From the NCBI RefSeq assembly GCF_000234665.1, contig NC_018316.1, positions 186,001 to 250,000 on the forward strand: a stretch of 64,000 nt of DNA. The letters are read 5' to 3'. The notes beneath the pieces were generated by a model that made no database searches, was not told the origin of the DNA, and saw only the letters and a program-made list of their open reading frames with translations. A program made the position numbers and the translations under genes. The stretch comes from Leishmania mexicana MHOM/GT/2001/U1103 (lineage: Eukaryota > Euglenozoa > Kinetoplastea > Trypanosomatida > Trypanosomatidae). This document shows positions 1 through 10,797 of the stretch, one piece after another; the first letter of the stretch is position 1, and each line of letters opens with the position of its first letter.

Positions 1-3000
1 ACTGCCGAGAGCGTACCGCTGGGGCTGGTTCGTGGGGTTTAAAGTGCCTTCTCTGCTGTTCCGAGAGTCGTCACCGCTATCGGAGTCAGAGACATCGTCA
101 TCACCATCGCTGTCCTCGGGCTCAGGCCCCAGCATCTTCGCTAGTCGGTGCATTCCTCCCTGAGTCTGAACTGCACCCTGCTCCATGCCCACGTCCTCCA
201 CAAGCTCTTCCCCCAACTCAGAGCAAGATGTAGACGAGACCCAGACGGTAATCTCACGCGGCGACGCTGCCGCCGAGGTGGAGTCCAGGGTATGCGCATG
301 CTTTCGCTCAGCGGCTTGGGGCAGCACAGAATGCGAGGGAGTCTCTTCGCTCTCGCCCTCGCTATCGTCACGTTGACGGCGACGGCCGGCAACGTGACCA
401 GCGTCGACGTCTTCGCTCGGTCTATCGGCCTGGGTGTTAGTCGCCTCGCTCGCGCTCGCTTTGCCGGCCGCGACCATCGCTGCCTTGCTGTGCGAGTGGG
501 CCGCGGGCGCCGTGTTCACGGGCTCCGCCTCTGACGTAGTCTCTAAACCGACCAGCGCGCGGGTGCCCTCATCGTTCCCCTCTGCTGCCGACGACTCCTG
601 CTCAGGCGCCGGTGGCTCCTCGCTTGGCTCACCGTCTTTTCCGCAGTGCTCGCCGGTGTCCAGCTCCCGCTCGCTCCCGGACGTGCCACCAGCGAAGGCT
701 GTTGCGGTGGCGCGGAGGGCCTCACCAGCTGCTTGCTGCTCCTGCAAGAGCGTTTCGAGCATCTCAATGAACGCGGCAGACGCGCGCGGCAGGGCGGTCG
801 GTGGCGCAGCGCCGGATGACGCCCTCGCAGGCGGCTGAGTAACTCGATGCGCCCGATAGTCGCCAATCGAACCCGACATCCGGCGCTGATCGCTGACATC
901 CCCTTCGCCGCCCTCGCCTGGCAATGCGTGCAGTTCCTCGCTGTTGTCATCGCACACCCGCTCATGCGGCAGATAATGTTCGCCTCGGTCATCCGCTTCA
1001 CCACCGTATTCCTCGGCATCCGCCGCTGCCGCGGCGCGTTCGCTGTGGCGCCTCTCTTCGTCCTCTAACCGCTGCTTCAGCACCTCCAGCAGCTGATTAC
1101 GCACCCTCTCATAGGTCTGCAGGGCGGCATCCAATGGAAGCTTCACGCGCTCGTGGAGCACTTGGTCCATCTGCAGCACCTCCCCAGCCCACTCGTCCAG
1201 TTGAGCCACATAACGAAGAAGCGCCGCGCACCGGTCAGCAAGGTCGTCTGCAGCAGGATCATACACGTCCATCGCACTCTGCTCTTGTTGAAGCAGCTCC
1301 GCCTCCTTGGAGCGCCGGGTACGCAGCGTGCAGAGTCGAGTGAGCATTGTGGCGAGCCCCTCACGGCAGCACTCGTACAGCTGGACAAGAGCGTAGCGGG
1401 TAGGAGTGGCGATAACGGAGACGGTGGTGGGCGGTGCCGTTAGGAGTGATTGCGCGGCTCCGCTTGACCGCCTTCGCATCCCCTCCGCTGAGCTCGAGGA
1501 ATGGAGACCATCACCGCTGACACGGGACGTGCAACTTGCTGTGGTGACCGTTGCACCTTCCGCGGTTGTCGTCACGGCAGCTGGCAAGGAGGTCACCAAG
1601 GCTGGCGGTGTGGCAGATGCGAAGACCGGGACTTGCACGCGAAGAACAAAGGACTCTGGCGTCTCTGTGGTCGTCACAGTGCCTTTAGAGCTGTCCGACT
1701 CATCGCCGTCATTGCCGTGCGTGCCTCCGGCCGCTTCACCAAAATGATTCGCACGGCGGTTCGCGAAAAGGCTCGCGCTGTCTTTCCCGCCTCGACTCAC
1801 CGCCGCCACCCGGAGCGGTGGCGGGAAGAGCGACGTGCACCACCTGATCGAGGCGCCAGAGACGGGGCTGTCATCGCGCGCGTCGAGAGGCGACACACGG
1901 TCCATTCGGGTCAGGGGAGTCGACGACTCCAACGCCGTCCAGTCATGTCGCGCCACCTCGGAACGCGTGCAGAGGAGCTCGTCCGTGAGATGGTCGACGA
2001 CCATCATGCCACGAGAGCGCAGTCGGTCGGCAAGAAGACGGCAGGCGGCTAGTCCGGCCCGCACCACATCGCCCCCCTGCCGTTGTCGCGCCCTCGATCG
2101 GCCGTCTCTATGGGCACCCCAGCCAACCTTCTCTGAGCCTTCAGCGTAGCGTGCCTCATCGCCGTTTTCGCGCATTTCCCCGTCCTCCTCGTCCAGCCGC
2201 GCGCAGAGCTCATCCAACGCCGACAGCGGTGAGCCCTCCACCACGTAGCGGCGCTGGAGCTCGCGATGCTGCTCCTCCATCTCTGTAAGCTCCTCATGCA
2301 ACTTCGCCAAGAGAGCGATGCGGTGACGAGCCTCGTCGAAGTCTTGCAGGACACGCTGCGTGCCCCCGCCCCCGCCGCCACTGCTGCTGCTGGCGACCGC
2401 GTCGCCCAGTTGTGTGCCAGCAGCGGTTGAAGTCAACGCACTAGCGAGAGCATAAACACCCGAGGGCCGTCGGCTTCCACCTCGCGAGTCGCCTTCCGCC
2501 GCCGCCCCACGCCACGACCGTAACAACTCCATGATGTGTGCCTCCATCTCCTCCTGTGCGGTAAAGAAGGCTTCATCCGTCTCGACAAGAGAGTCGAGAG
2601 CGATGAGCTCCTCGCACAACTCCTGCGTGCGCTCCGGCAGGTTCGCGAGGGTACGCAGGGGTGACAGGGCTTGTTGGTCATCCTCGCTGTCCCTCTCCTC
2701 CGCCGACGTCTCACAACCCCGATTTGTGCGCGGCTGAGATAAACCAAGAGTAGCGCGACCCCGCACAGGGGAGGTGCGATGATCGTTTCGCGAGCGTGCG
2801 GCACGCACACCAGGCTCAGCCGCACCGGCGACTGTCGACGCCTTCATGGATGATGACGATGGATAGCGAGATTTCGCACCGCCCTCCGGCAGTGGCTTTG
2901 GTGTCACGGACGGTTCGACTGGGCTGGTGCGGTTTGCAGCGGCCTGGAGGCGAGGGAGATATGCCTCGAGCCCCTTCATGTTCGCGTCGTATGGGTATGC

Positions 3001-3282
3001 TGGTGCCGCCGCGGACCGCATTGTGGTGGTCGTGGTATTCATCGTCGTGGTCGCCTTTCCCCGCTGCGAGGAGAGCGACGCCACAGATGTTGAAGGCATC
3101 GTCAGCCCCTTCTGCAGCAACGAGCTCACAGAGGGGGAGATAGGGCGGTGCGGCAGACGCGCCGGTGTGGAGCGCGTTGTTGTCATAGTGGACGTCGCCG
3201 ACCCCTTGGCACCGGAGGCGGCGTTCGGAGCCGGTGCACTCATGTTGGTAAAACGGCTAGCACCAGACTCTTTTTTGGGCAT
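1..3282 (-). CDS. Large coiled-coil protein of unknown function, 3' end outside window
   Basis: The frame is open from an ATG at 3282 down to base 1 without a stop (1094 codons seen), so the C-terminus is missing from the window. I do not recognise the family. The first ~200 residues are Thr/Ser/Ala-rich and probably disordered, with runs of Thr near residues 74-90. Heptad-like charged segments follow at about residues 212-254 (rich in Glu/Leu, beginning LPERTQELCEEL), 309-346 (FDEARHRIALLAKLHEEL, then Glu/Gln-rich) and 629-742 (LLRYVAQLDEWAGEVLQMDQ within it). The end of the visible part, about residues 1052-1080, is an acidic Asp/Ser cluster. This mix suggests a structural or cytoskeletal scaffold, which is inference only. 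The ATG at 3282 was chosen because a pyrimidine tract and AG acceptor lie just upstream and it is the first Met after them. It is the last gene of the minus-strand cluster here. Confidence 0.8.
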   Translation of the reverse strand, partial: MPKKESGASRFTNMSAPAPNAASGAKGSATSTMTTTRSTPARLPHRPISPSVSSLLQKGLTMPSTSVASLSSQRGKATTTMNTTTTTMRSAAAPAYPYDANMKGLEAYLPRLQAAANRTSPVEPSVTPKPLPEGGAKSRYPSSSSMKASTVAGAAEPGVRAARSRNDHRTSPVRGRATLGLSQPRTNRGCETSAEERDSEDDQQALSPLRTLANLPERTQELCEELIALDSLVETDEAFFTAQEEMEAHIMELLRSWRGAAAEGDSRGGSRRPSGVYALASALTSTAAGTQLGDAVASSSSGGGGGGTQRVLQDFDEARHRIALLAKLHEELTEMEEQHRELQRRYVVEGSPLSALDELCARLDEEDGEMRENGDEARYAEGSEKVGWGAHRDGRSRARQRQGGDVVRAGLAACRLLADRLRSRGMMVVDHLTDELLCTRSEVARHDWTALESSTPLTRMDRVSPLDARDDSPVSGASIRWCTSLFPPPLRVAAVSRGGKDSASLFANRRANHFGEAAGGTHGNDGDESDSSKGTVTTTETPESFVLRVQVPVFASATPPALVTSLPAAVTTTAEGATVTTASCTSRVSGDGLHSSSSAEGMRRRSSGAAQSLLTAPPTTVSVIATPTRYALVQLYECCREGLATMLTRLCTLRTRRSKEAELLQQEQSAMDVYDPAADDLADRCAALLRYVAQLDEWAGEVLQMDQVLHERVKLPLDAALQTYERVRNQLLEVLKQRLEDEERRHSERAAAAADAEEYGGEADDRGEHYLPHERVCDDNSEELHALPGEGGEGDVSDQRRMSGSIGDYRAHRVTQPPARASSGAAPPTALPRASAAFIEMLETLLQEQQAAGEALRATATAFAGGTSGSERELDTGEHCGKDGEPSEEPPAPEQESSAAEGNDEGTRALVGLETTSEAEPVNTAPAAHSHSKAAMVAAGKASASEATNTQADRPSEDVDAGHVAGRRRQRDDSEGESEETPSHSVLPQAAERKHAHTLDSTSAAASPREITVWVSSTSCSELGEELVEDVGMEQGAVQTQGGMHRLAKMLGPEPEDSDGDDDVSDSDSGDDSRNSREGTLNPTNQPQRYALGS

Positions 3283-3299
3283 TTGGTCCAAAGCAACAG

Positions 3300-3327
3300 C
3301 TGAGAAATAGTGGAGAAGGGGAGGTGG
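3300..3327 (-). promoter_or_regulatory. Probable trans-splice acceptor of the coiled-coil gene
   Basis: On the minus strand a C/T-rich stretch (CCACCTCCCCTTCTCC followed by ACTATTTCTC) ends in AG at 3301-3300, 17 bases before the ATG at 3282. This is the polypyrimidine-AG layout used for spliced-leader addition in trypanosomatids. The predicted 5' UTR is very short. Confidence 0.5.
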
Positions 3328-6300
3328 CAAGGCTTTTAAAGGTGTAGCTCCGCCGAGACGCGCGCGTGTGTGCAGGGGCCGATGTGTGGGTAGACTCTGC
3401 GTGCGTGCGTGTCTGAGGTTAGGGTGTACAAGCTTCTTTGGTGTCTGTCCTTTCTTGCGTGCAGCGAGCGGTGTCCGTGATGCGCGGTTCACGACGAATC
3501 AAACTGAAGAGCAGAGAAAGATGGAAAAAGCAAGAGAGCGAGAGCGACGGCACAACGAGGCCACGACCGCGGTGCCGACGCACGAGGAGACACGATAACG
3601 GAAAAGGATACAAAGGATGAGAAGAGACGGGGGAAATGACGCCCTACCTCACCCACCCTTCTCTACTCGCGGCGACAACGCCTTACTTGGACGACTTATG
3701 TCTGCTGCTGCGGCGGTGGTGGTGGTGGTGGTGGTGGCGGCTACTCTCTTATGTTGGTGGGTGCGTCGAGAGCATGGGAGAAGGTGGCCCGGCGAGTTTC
3801 GGCGCCAAGAGAAGAGCAAGGGACAAGAACAGTGGCGAGGCATCCGTGGTGATGACGGGCGTTGTGGGGCGATAAAAGGGACGCGGAGACGCACACGATC
3901 GGAGAACGAGAAAGGAAAGACACACGTGAAGGGTGGAGAGATGCAGTGACAGAGGTGCGAGAAGTTGCAGTCAAGGGCTACGCCTGTGCGTGCATGTTTA
4001 CGCCCATGTCTCCATTCGTCGGATGAGCACTCAAGCAGGAGAGGCACAGTCAGCGATGTCCGACACGGCACAGGGATACAGTGAGGACGAGGCGGCCGTT
4101 TCGCGCCGCCAGAAACGCACATCCCCCTCCCCCCCCCACACACACGCTCCCCTCTTTCGACCGCAGTCACGAAGGCAGTCGATAGGTCTTCGCTTTTTAC
4201 GTTATTTTGGCCCCCTTTTGGTTGGGTGGGAGGGTGAGAGGCATCGACGCAGACGGAACAGTGTACACGACCTGAAGCAACGAGCGTGCCTCGCCTTCGC
4301 TATCTGTCAAGTGCGACGCCGGCTCATCAGATAAACACGAAACACACACACACACGTCCATCCCGGCTGCTAAGAGCCATCCTCCGCCACGTGCGAGGTG
4401 TTGGGCGGTGCGCCTCTTCTCGTAAACAGGCAGAGGGGGAGAGGGTCGACATAGTGAGAAGTAGGCGAAGAGGGAATGGCCCCGTTTCCGCTGGCGCCGC
4501 CACACGCACCAGTGCGCACGCGCAATAACACGTGTGCACACTCAAGCGACCTCGCTCGTTTCTTGTGCCGCCGCCGCCGCCGCCCTCCCCACCACCCCAT
4601 CTCCCTTACCTCATCTTCCATGACCCAAGCCTTTCTCCCTCCCTCGCTCCGTTATTTTCTCATATGGGCCTTCTCTCTGTCTGTGTGTGTGTGTTCCCTC
4701 AGCACCTGAGACCTAGCCACGCTTCGGGGCAGAACTTCGAAACAAGAAATAGGGGGGAACCTCGCGTAGAGGCGTGATGGTGTGCCTGTCCGTGGTCCGC
4801 GAACGACTGTTTGCCGTCGACGTCCCACCACCACCACCACCAGGAGCAGCAGAGGAGAGTAATGGCGTATATTATTCATTTTTTTGAAAAAAAAAAATCA
4901 GCGAGACCGGCGATAACGACGACGAAGAAATATATAATCGAAGCTGCACACTTCTCGCCACGGCAGGCCCACTCCTGACGTCCCAGGGAGAGTGCCGGAA
5001 TTCTCTGAGGCTGTGGTGCGACATGGGGAGGGGGGGAGGAGGAGGCTGCTGATTGTACGAGGGACGAGGTAAAAGGGGGGGCTGGAGGTATCCCCCCATC
5101 GGACGTACACACACACACGCACGCGCGCAGGCACGCACGCAGGCACATGCGGAAAAAGGACCGGAAGAGGGAGTGGGGTGTTGCACAAGTGAGCGGGGGA
5201 GAAGGCGGCCCACCACGACAACGACGGAGAGGCGGCGAAAGACAAGGGAGTCTCACGCCAACGCAGGACACACAGAGAGAGATAGAGGAGGGGCTCGACG
5301 CCGCGGGTCATGGCACAGACAGCACCGGTCGTGAGGGGAAAAGGCGGGGGAGTCGATTCGGGCACCGACTCCGTCCCCCTCCCAAAAAAAAAGAAGGTGC
5401 GAAGTGAAAAGTAAACGGCATCAAATGTATAGAAAAGACAGTGACAGCGCGTCTGAGTCGGCGGGTGTGTCCCAGCTCTGCGGCATGTCCGCCGCGAAGC
5501 TGAGGGAAACGAGAGGAGAGAGATATAGACGACGACCCCGAAGGCACAAACATGATCAAGAAACATTTTCTGGGTCACAGCAGCACAGCCAGGAGCACTT
5601 CCTCCCCCCTCCCCCTCCCCCTCCACTGCCACTACCACTGGCAGAAGCCGGCCAAGTGTGAGCGGCACCCCGGCAGTGCACCGTGTCCCACCATACACAT
5701 CACCAAAGAATTTCTACCGCGGCTAAAGATAATGAGTAGGAGAGAAAGAATAGTCAGGACCTAGAAAGAAGGGTGAGCAAGAATCATTGATAGGTAGCAC
5801 TCGACCCGCGCAGCCGCCGCAAGCGAGGCCATGGCCGTAGTGTAGTAGATTGTGCGCGGTGGAACGTGCTGCTCTTCGGGAGGGGGAGGGGGGTGCGTGC
5901 GCACATGTGTATTGGTGCGGGTGGCTTTGGCATGCGTGACGCGCGTCCTTGCTGCAACAAGTTGGATCCAACGCGCGCTCGCTTCCGGCGTTTTGCCTCC
6001 CCCACACACCTGAGGCAGCGGAACAGCCGTCCGAGAAACACCCTGCCAGCACGCACACGCACACACGCACACATTTAGGAGGAAACAAAATACGCAATGC
6101 AGAGAGAGAGAGAGGGGGGAGAGATCGGCGGCACAACGCGCCCTCACACCAGCCACCATCGACCGAGTCGCCGGCAATGAACATGCGAGCGGTGACGTGC
6201 AGGCGAGCAAGCCAGAGAGTTCGGAGGGACAAGAGAACGACCAGAGAAGAAACAAAAAAAGAAAAGCGGCGAGTCGGAGACGCATGCCCAAGGGAGAAAA

Positions 6301-8369
6301 AAAAACAACGAAGCCCACACGCCCGCCCACATTCGGGATCTGAAAAGGGAGAGAGAGCGCGTGAGAGAGAGAGGAAGCGGCGGGGAGGGGGGAGTTGTAC
6401 TCCGCCACCTCATGCGTGTACGGATATCTACGTGTCCATGTGGATGACATAGCGCAGGATGACTGGTGAAGAAGCCAATGAATGTGGGAAAAGACCGGCA
6501 ACAGACCAAACCAAAACACGAGACAAAGTGGACGCGTATTCGATAAGCGCACACACGCACACACACACGCACAAAGCGGAAGGGCGAAAAAGAAGAATGG
6601 GAAAGTGAGAGCGGGCGACTTTATAAAAGGGCGGGGGCGGGCGGGGGGCAATCTCATCTCCGTTGGCGTCCGCGCCCCCTCCCCTCCACCTCCCTCTGCA
6701 CCGCATCGTTGCGCGTGCGCGTGTGCCCACACAAAGACGCACACACCTCTTTAGGTGTTACGGTAGTATGTCTGTGTGTGGGGGGGGAGGGGAGGGGAGG
6801 GGGCGTTCATGCTGTTTTGTTGGTACTGTTTTCTTCGTTTTCTTGTACCGCTTGTGTGAAGAGAGCGGAACAGGCACATGGGCCGACACATGTGCCGGGG
6901 AAGAAAACGGCAACCACACGGTAACGGGAGCAGAGGCAGCGTGAAGAAAAAAAAAAATGATCGAGAGGTTTGGATGATGAGGGGCGGGCACACGAGAAAA
7001 TAAAAAAAAATATTTTTTTTTATCCAAGACGGCAGCGGAGAACTTGAAAGCAGCTATGGTGATGGTGGTGGGGGGCGTCCCCCGCCACACGGAGTACAAG
7101 ACGAAATGCGCGCTCGACAGTGGAGGCGCCGTACGCGGCAGTGGAAAGAGAAGGCGACGGTATTTATAAACGGGCGCAGCCTCACGCGACGCGGGTGATG
7201 TACCAGCGAACCTTAAAAACAAAAAGTACTCTAACAACAGGGTTTGAACATGCGTCAGAAAATGAGAGCGAGCAGGCACACAAACGTCGAAACCGTGGCA
7301 CGGGCAGCGACGGCGACAGCGAACTATATTTAAAAAAAGAAGAGGAGAGGAGGAGAGGTCCAGGCTACTACGCGCGCCGCACCCGCCCGCCCTCCCCTCC
7401 CCCCCCCCCACACACGCACAGAGAGAAAAAAAATACGATCGGTGGTGGGTATGGAAAAAAAGATGTGACATATTGCATCCAATGACAGCGGAGTATACGA
7501 GAAGACAAAAACGAAAGCCAGCAAGGTAAAGCACGGCGATATGGGCTTCACATGTATACGTGTGCGGCCGCGGCCTCTTTCGAACAACGACCACAACAAA
7601 GGACAAAAAGGAATACGTGAAGCGTGACAGGCGCGGCAAAACAGGCAGAAGAGCGGTGTGGAGAGGAGCCCAGCGGGTCTGCAGATGAAGAGATAATATA
7701 TACACACATACGCACACGTGCGCACGTAATTCGGAGGAAAAACAAGGGAAGGAGAGGCAGTGAGGGCAGGGGTTAGACTGGCCGTCGACGTGCACCGAAG
7801 ATGTCCGTCGAGAGGGAAGAGGGAAGAGGGAAGAGGAGGAGGGTGGTGGAGTCTACACGAGGATGGAGCAGCGGCGTTCATGGAGGGTAGAAAAAGAAAC
7901 GAAAACAGTGGTGTGGTGGTTGCAGAGGGGGGAAGGGGGCCAGAGTCACCAGACACGCCCGCACACGCACACGTAATGTGCCCCGTACGTTTCATGCACG
8001 CGGCGATCTTAACGGCACATGAAAAGAAGAGAGCCCAGTCGGGAATACGACGGAGTGGACGCACGCGCCCACCAGTTGCGTGTAAAGGAGCGTGTCGCAC
8101 ATCAACATGCCCGCGGGTGTGCATATCTGTATGAATGCTCGCGCGCCTACCTGTGCGCAGGCGCATCCCCACAGAAACTCTGGGTAGCTCAGCCAACTCG
8201 TCCCCGACAAAGCCTTGTGTGGCAGAATGTGCGGCTGCCCCCACAGTACCTTTTCCGATTTTTTCTTTTCTTGACAGTCCGGCGCGCGTGATGGCTGCGC
8301 TCTCTACCGCCATACACGCACACGCGCGTGCCCCGCCTTACGTTGACGACTGCTGTGCACCGACGCGGC
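3302..8369. other. Intergenic spacer, low complexity
   Basis: This 5 kb stretch separates the coiled-coil gene from the 784-codon gene. It is mostly purine-rich on the plus strand, with (CA)n/(GT)n stretches near 4340, 5105, 6060, 6545 and 6770, a (GGT)n run near 3720, poly-A and poly-G runs, and short T-rich blocks near 7005-7020. Long open frames exist on the minus strand (for example 5761-6744 and 6758-7795), but their translations are simple-repeat artefacts (CVCVCAC, SLSLSL, FFFF), so I call no gene. Part of it must be the 3' UTR of the 784-codon gene. Confidence 0.7.
3714..3740. repeat. (GGT)n microsatellite
   Basis: About eight to nine consecutive GGT triplets on the plus strand, with a slightly imperfect right end (GGCGG). 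Trinucleotide repeat in the spacer, not in a supported reading frame. Confidence 0.9.
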
Positions 8370-10724
8370 CTATCCCGACATCTCCTGCGCTGCAGCCAGC
8401 AATGCCGCCTCATACGACAGGGATGAGCCCAGGAAGCTCACAGACGCGCGAGACCGTGGCGCGCCAGGCGGCAGCGGCACGGAAGCCGCAGCCTCGCCTC
8501 TGCTTGGCCGCCGCTGGGACTCCGCCAACCCTGACTTTTCAAAGATGGCACTGTCCTCCACGTCCTTCCTCTCTACAGGTGATACCACGGCGACCGCATC
8601 CTGGTCGTCTTCAGCGGGCTCAGAGCGAGTCGACATCAACGCGTGTACCTCAGGCTGTGTCGCCGTCCCCCGCCTGAACCCCATGCAGGGCAATGGAGTG
8701 CTTATCAGTCGTCGGAAGAGAGCCGGCGACGGCGGTGCCTCCCCGGCGACGGCAATCGTTGTAGCAGCAGCAGAACACGCGCTGCTCTTGGCATCGTCGA
8801 GAAGAACAGCCTCGCCAGAAAGCAGCTGCTGTTCTGGCCACGGGGCCTCCTGTGGCAGTCGCCATGCAGAGGCATCCTCGCACAGCCCCTCTGCCTGACT
8901 GTGGTGTTTTGCAACGATATGCCCCTCCACCTGTCGCCGCAGCTCTTCGCGCCCGGCGGCTGTCTGCTCCGCCCACACCTCTTGCCGCTGCATGGCACGC
9001 ATGGCGCTGTCGCACTCGGCGGCGAGGCACGCGCGCAGATGCTGCGGAGCTGCGGCAAGGGAGCCTTGAGCATTGCCATCAGAGAAGGATGGAAGAAACC
9101 AGGAGAGGTCCTCACCTCGCGCGCCCGTCGCCGGCGCTGTGAGCAGTCGGTGCGACAAAGGCATCCCAGATGCCACCACCACGGCGGGCGCCGTAGCCGC
9201 GACCTCCCCGTTGCCCTTGCCCCTGTCGTTCTGCATTTCGCTGACCACCGCGGAGAAGAGAGCGCATGACGGGCAGGGCGGTGGCTTCGACGGTGTGGAC
9301 AGCAGTGCCGCCTCAGCAGCACTGGCGTTTACAGAGGAGTCATCCCTGTTCGAGAAACTGGATGCGCATCGCATCAGAGCGGAGGCGCTTCGACACCGTT
9401 GCGTGGCGTTCAGCGAAGGTGACGCGTAAGGTGTGGCACTAGCCATGGTCATGGCGGCTGCGGCGGCGGCAGCTGCACTGGAGAAGGCGGCGGCTCGATT
9501 GGTGTTGGATCGCATTAGTGGCGTGTCAGCCGTTGCTGTAGCGCTCCCCTCGCTGCTCTCGCCACCATCCTCCGTGAGGCAAAAAGAGCTCAGCATGGTC
9601 CTGCGGGAGACGTATGATGAGTGGCGACGTCCTGCACGGAGCACCACCGGCATGTCTGACCCTGCTGTGCACCCTGTCGACAGCAGCCTGCAGGCCACCG
9701 TACTCGGTGGCGCACTTTGAGACTGGTGGCGCTGCACAGCCTTCTGTCCCGTGCCTCCCCGTGCCGGGCAGCACGCCACAATGGTAGGACTTGGCGACGA
9801 AGACTGATGCGTGAAAGGACTAACTGCCAGCGATGACGACGGGATACTCATACTGCAGCCGTAGCTGGGGCTCAGGTTGTCCTGGTTCTCCTTGGTCAAC
9901 GGGTGAGAGGACGGCACAGCAGGGGTTTCGAACTCGGGGGACGGTGGGGGCGACGGCACACTTGCACGCCTGGCAGACGACCTGGTAGAGGCTAGGGCCC
10001 CTGCTGTCGCGGGCACAGACAAAGCGCGAGCACGCACGACGGCATCTTCGGCATCAGAAATAGCAGCGGCGTCGACCTGACGAGGAGCTGGAGGCAGCAG
10101 ATTGGCAGTCCGAGACTCCGCTGGAGCACTCAGCGCACCCTCTGACAGCCATGGCAGTGTGTGCATGCGCCGATGGTGAGGCCCTAAACCTCCGTGAGCC
10201 GGGCCATTGGAAGGCTGCCGTTCACCGTCTGGAACGTTGTGCATGTCGCGCAACCTCGAAGTATCTGCGTCCAACGAGTGAGACGGCGCTGGCGGTGTGG
10301 CGGTGTGCTCGGACAGCAGATCCTCGCTGCTGCCGCCACCGTTTCCGTGAGATCCTTGCGGTGCAACAAGCATGTGTGCTGAGGCAAGTGCCAACTTGCG
10401 TGGTCGTCGTGGCGGCAGCGTGGGAGACGTGGATGCCGCATGCGACGTAACGGCGGAGGGCAGAGAGACGAAGACGCGGTGTTGAGCCGCACTGACGGAA
10501 TCATGAGCATCAGACATGCACGTTGGGGCATTCCAAGTGACGGTTCTGGCCACGGACGAAGCTGTCACCGGTGCGGCGGCCGGCGTGCCGGCAAGCGGCC
10601 CTTCACGTTCCATAGTAAACGACTTCGGCAAGAGCGGTGATAGCGGTAGTGTTGCGCCGCTGCTTTCCTGCGAAGCGGACGCGGGCCCTGCCACGGCTGC
10701 TGAGGGGGCGTTGGACGGCTGCAT
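8370..10724 (-). CDS. Ser/Ala/Pro-rich hypothetical protein (784 aa), candidate CxxC-family member
   Basis: Uninterrupted frame of 784 codons plus stop. Not recognised. The protein is largely disordered, with several basic-Ser motifs typical of AGC/CaMK kinase sites (RRASVPSPPPSP near residues 248-260, RRHSS, RRPSR near the end) and an Ala tract at about 410-428. A CPSC pair followed by ALFSAVVSEM lies at about 481-499. A helical, charged segment containing RAMQRQEVWAEQ is at about 571-585, and the protein ends in SYEAALLAAAQEMSG. The segment RRMHTLPWLSEG at about 185-196 resembles RRFHTLPSGLSED in the 607-codon gene. The start at 10724 is the first ATG; the frame stays open upstream only because it reads through the polypyrimidine tract and a GTG. 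Possible paralogue of the 741-, 607- and 318-codon genes (inference). No catalytic domain seen. Confidence 0.82.
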   Translation of the reverse strand: MQPSNAPSAAVAGPASASQESSGATLPLSPLLPKSFTMEREGPLAGTPAAAPVTASSVARTVTWNAPTCMSDAHDSVSAAQHRVFVSLPSAVTSHAASTSPTLPPRRPRKLALASAHMLVAPQGSHGNGGGSSEDLLSEHTATPPAPSHSLDADTSRLRDMHNVPDGERQPSNGPAHGGLGPHHRRMHTLPWLSEGALSAPAESRTANLLPPAPRQVDAAAISDAEDAVVRARALSVPATAGALASTRSSARRASVPSPPPSPEFETPAVPSSHPLTKENQDNLSPSYGCSMSIPSSSLAVSPFTHQSSSPSPTIVACCPARGGTGQKAVQRHQSQSAPPSTVACRLLSTGCTAGSDMPVVLRAGRRHSSYVSRRTMLSSFCLTEDGGESSEGSATATADTPLMRSNTNRAAAFSSAAAAAAAAMTMASATPYASPSLNATQRCRSASALMRCASSFSNRDDSSVNASAAEAALLSTPSKPPPCPSCALFSAVVSEMQNDRGKGNGEVAATAPAVVVASGMPLSHRLLTAPATGARGEDLSWFLPSFSDGNAQGSLAAAPQHLRACLAAECDSAMRAMQRQEVWAEQTAAGREELRRQVEGHIVAKHHSQAEGLCEDASAWRLPQEAPWPEQQLLSGEAVLLDDAKSSACSAAATTIAVAGEAPPSPALFRRLISTPLPCMGFRRGTATQPEVHALMSTRSEPAEDDQDAVAVVSPVERKDVEDSAIFEKSGLAESQRRPSRGEAAASVPLPPGAPRSRASVSFLGSSLSYEAALLAAAQEMSG

Positions 10725-10773
10725 CCGTCGCAAAGAGCTTGCCTGTTCAGCCTCGACACAATACGAAGTAAAA

Positions 10774-10797
10774 CTGGGGAAAAAAGAAACAGAAAAC
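10774..10797 (-). promoter_or_regulatory. Strong trans-splice acceptor of the 784-codon gene
   Basis: The minus strand reads TTTTCTGTTTCTTTTTTCCC then CAG, with AG at 10775-10774, 49 bases before the ATG at 10724. A near-perfect pyrimidine tract next to AG supports both the strand and the choice of start. A second AG at 10744-10743 is also possible. Confidence 0.65.

Noticed and set aside
5761..8313. Three overlapping minus-strand frames of 327-345 codons
   Set aside because: Translations are CVCVCAC, SLSLSL and poly-Phe/Pro strings produced by dinucleotide and pyrimidine repeats. There is no consistent protein-like composition.
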